A stretch of 14,822 bases of DNA, taken from the NCBI GenBank assembly GCA_013696045.1, contig JACCZH010000048.1, positions 1 through 14,822 of the forward strand, read 5' to 3'. The stretch is from Chloroflexia bacterium (GTDB taxonomy: Bacteria; Chloroflexota; Chloroflexia; Thermomicrobiales; CFX8). Both the position numbers and the translations under genes were made by a program. Under the pieces are notes generated by a model. The model had not been told where the DNA came from and did no database searches. It worked only from the letters and a program-made list of their open reading frames with translations. Shown in pieces: positions 13,831 to 14,822 of this stretch. Numbering within the stretch: position 1 is the first letter of the stretch; each line of letters starts with the position of its first letter.

Positions 13831-14748
13831 TTAATGAACCTCTAAATCCTCGCCCTCGGCGTGGAAGTGGTGAACATGGTGCTTGCCTTGACGGCGGTGG
13901 AGCTGCTGGCTGAGAAGGCCGTGCTGGGGGGCGAAGACGAGCGCGACAGCGAAGAGCACGGTCGCGGTGAGGACGATGGCGCCTCCGGCGGCGACGCTCC
14001 AGTGGAACGAGATGTAGAGACCAATGACGCCGCTAATAATCGCGATGGCGACACTGAGGGCGAACATGGTGTTCAATCGGTCGGTCAGTAGCCGGGCGGT
14101 GGCCGCCGGCGTGACGAGCAGCGCCAGAATCAGCAGGTTGCCGACGGTTTGCAGGCTTACAACCACGGTTGTTGAGACCAGAAGCAGCAGGATAATGTCG
14201 AGTGTGAAGACCGGATAGCCGGTTGAGTGCGCCAGGTTGGTGTCGAAGGCGACCAGCGTCAGTTCTTTCAGCAACAGGAAGACCACCGCGACGATGACCA
14301 GCCCGACGACGAAGGTTATCAGCACGTCCTGCCGGGAGACGCCCAGGATGTTCCCGAACAACAACGAGCCAAGGTCCTGCCGGAAGCCTGTCTGGCGGCT
14401 TAGCAGCACGACGCCGAGCGCGAAAAACGCCGCGAAAATGACGCCGATGGCCGAATCATGACTTAGCCTTTTCGAGCGCGAGATCAGCCCGATTCCGAGC
14501 GCCGTCAGCAGCCCGAACACCGACGCGCCGAGCATGATGTTGTGTCCCGCCGCGTAGGAGAGCACAACCCCCGGGAAGACGGCGTGCGCCAGCGCGTCCC
14601 CGATGAACGCCAGCCCCCGCAGCACGACAAACGAGCCAACCAGACCGCACAGCGCCCCAACGATGATGATCTCCAGCATCGCGCGTTGCATGAAGGGGAA
14701 GCTGAGCGGCTCGGTGAAGAACTCAAGCACCGGGTGAAATCCGGGCAT
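13831..14748 (-). CDS. ABC-3 family Zn/Mn transporter permease with His-rich tail
   Basis: The 305-aa polytopic protein belongs to the ZnuB/MntB/TroC permease family, which imports Zn, Mn or Fe with an ATPase and a metal-binding lipoprotein. The family signature is LRGLAFIGDALAHAVFPGVV (about 43-62). LQTVGNLLILALLVTPAATARLL also matches its cytoplasmic loop. About eight hydrophobic helices are visible. The last 23 residues (283-305) contain seven histidines (KHHVHHFHAEGED), a likely cytoplasmic metal-binding tail. The ATG is preceded by only a weak AGG. The partner ATPase would be expected just to the right, beyond the window edge. Metal specificity cannot be told; zinc or manganese are most likely. 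Confidence 0.9.
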   Translation of the reverse strand: MPGFHPVLEFFTEPLSFPFMQRAMLEIIIVGALCGLVGSFVVLRGLAFIGDALAHAVFPGVVLSYAAGHNIMLGASVFGLLTALGIGLISRSKRLSHDSAIGVIFAAFFALGVVLLSRQTGFRQDLGSLLFGNILGVSRQDVLITFVVGLVIVAVVFLLLKELTLVAFDTNLAHSTGYPVFTLDIILLLLVSTTVVVSLQTVGNLLILALLVTPAATARLLTDRLNTMFALSVAIAIISGVIGLYISFHWSVAAGGAIVLTATVLFAVALVFAPQHGLLSQQLHRRQGKHHVHHFHAEGEDLEVH

Positions 14749-14822
14749 CGCCTGGGGGAGAGACCATCAAGACATGGCGTAATGTGTCTGGGGCATGAAC
14801 GGAGTGAGCGGCTCTTCGATAG

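Noticed and set aside
14727..14822. Possible 3' end of a metal ABC ATPase at the right edge (minus strand)
   Set aside because: Two frames are open: one ends at 14767 and the other runs into the permease start. Too few residues are present to recognise either, so no gene was called although an ATPase is expected here.
1..14822. CRISPR array, tRNA, rRNA, phage or defence island
   Set aside because: I saw no spaced identical repeats, cloverleaf-type sequences, rRNA segments or related proteins; the gene content is housekeeping and metabolic.

Overview
The window looks like an ordinary chromosomal stretch of a moderately GC-rich bacterium. Supporting signs are frequent GTG and TTG starts, clear Shine-Dalgarno sites, tight 1-14 base gene overlaps, and a lipoprotein-type PstS. 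My best guess is a Chloroflexota (Thermomicrobia-like) genome, from the overall protein character, an F420-type luciferase-like oxidoreductase and a TIGR04076-type protein. That is inference, not a database match. I see no rRNA, tRNA, CRISPR array, transposase or phage gene.

Layout, left to right. At 17-1153 (minus) is a covalent-FAD sarcosine/N-methyltryptophan oxidase. An imperfect palindromic repeat lies just upstream of it, at 1171-1261. At 1262-2107 (minus) is a class A beta-lactamase-like serine hydrolase with its own sigma70-type promoter. At 2236-4432 (minus) a TetR/WHG-type regulator is followed by an overlapping GT39/PMT-family membrane glycosyltransferase. This pair is preceded by a near-consensus promoter with a perfect 13-base palindromic operator over the predicted start of transcription.

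At 4509-7685 (minus) four closely packed genes probably form one operon: an inositol-monophosphatase-family phosphatase, a small TIGR04076 protein, a luciferase-like F420-dependent oxidoreductase, and an APH-fold kinase. Their joint substrate is not evident. A small two-helix membrane protein (7824-8021, plus) is divergent from this operon, with a palindrome between them, and its stop codon overlaps that of phoU.

At 8018-12684 (minus) is a complete phosphate uptake locus in the order pstS-pstC-pstA-pstB-phoU. PstS captures phosphate, PstC and PstA form the channel, PstB powers it, and PhoU links transport to phosphate signalling. Upstream of pstS is a candidate PHO box made of TAACAAT repeats with an 11-base period. 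On the other side of that intergenic region, fabI (13012-13797, plus) encodes enoyl-ACP reductase. The right end carries an ABC-3 family Zn/Mn permease with a histidine-rich tail (13831-14748, minus).

I found no convincing new multi-gene system. The best leads are the phosphatase/TIGR04076/LLM/kinase operon, the TetR-controlled glycosyltransferase, the unusual beta-lactamase-like active site, and the candidate PHO box.
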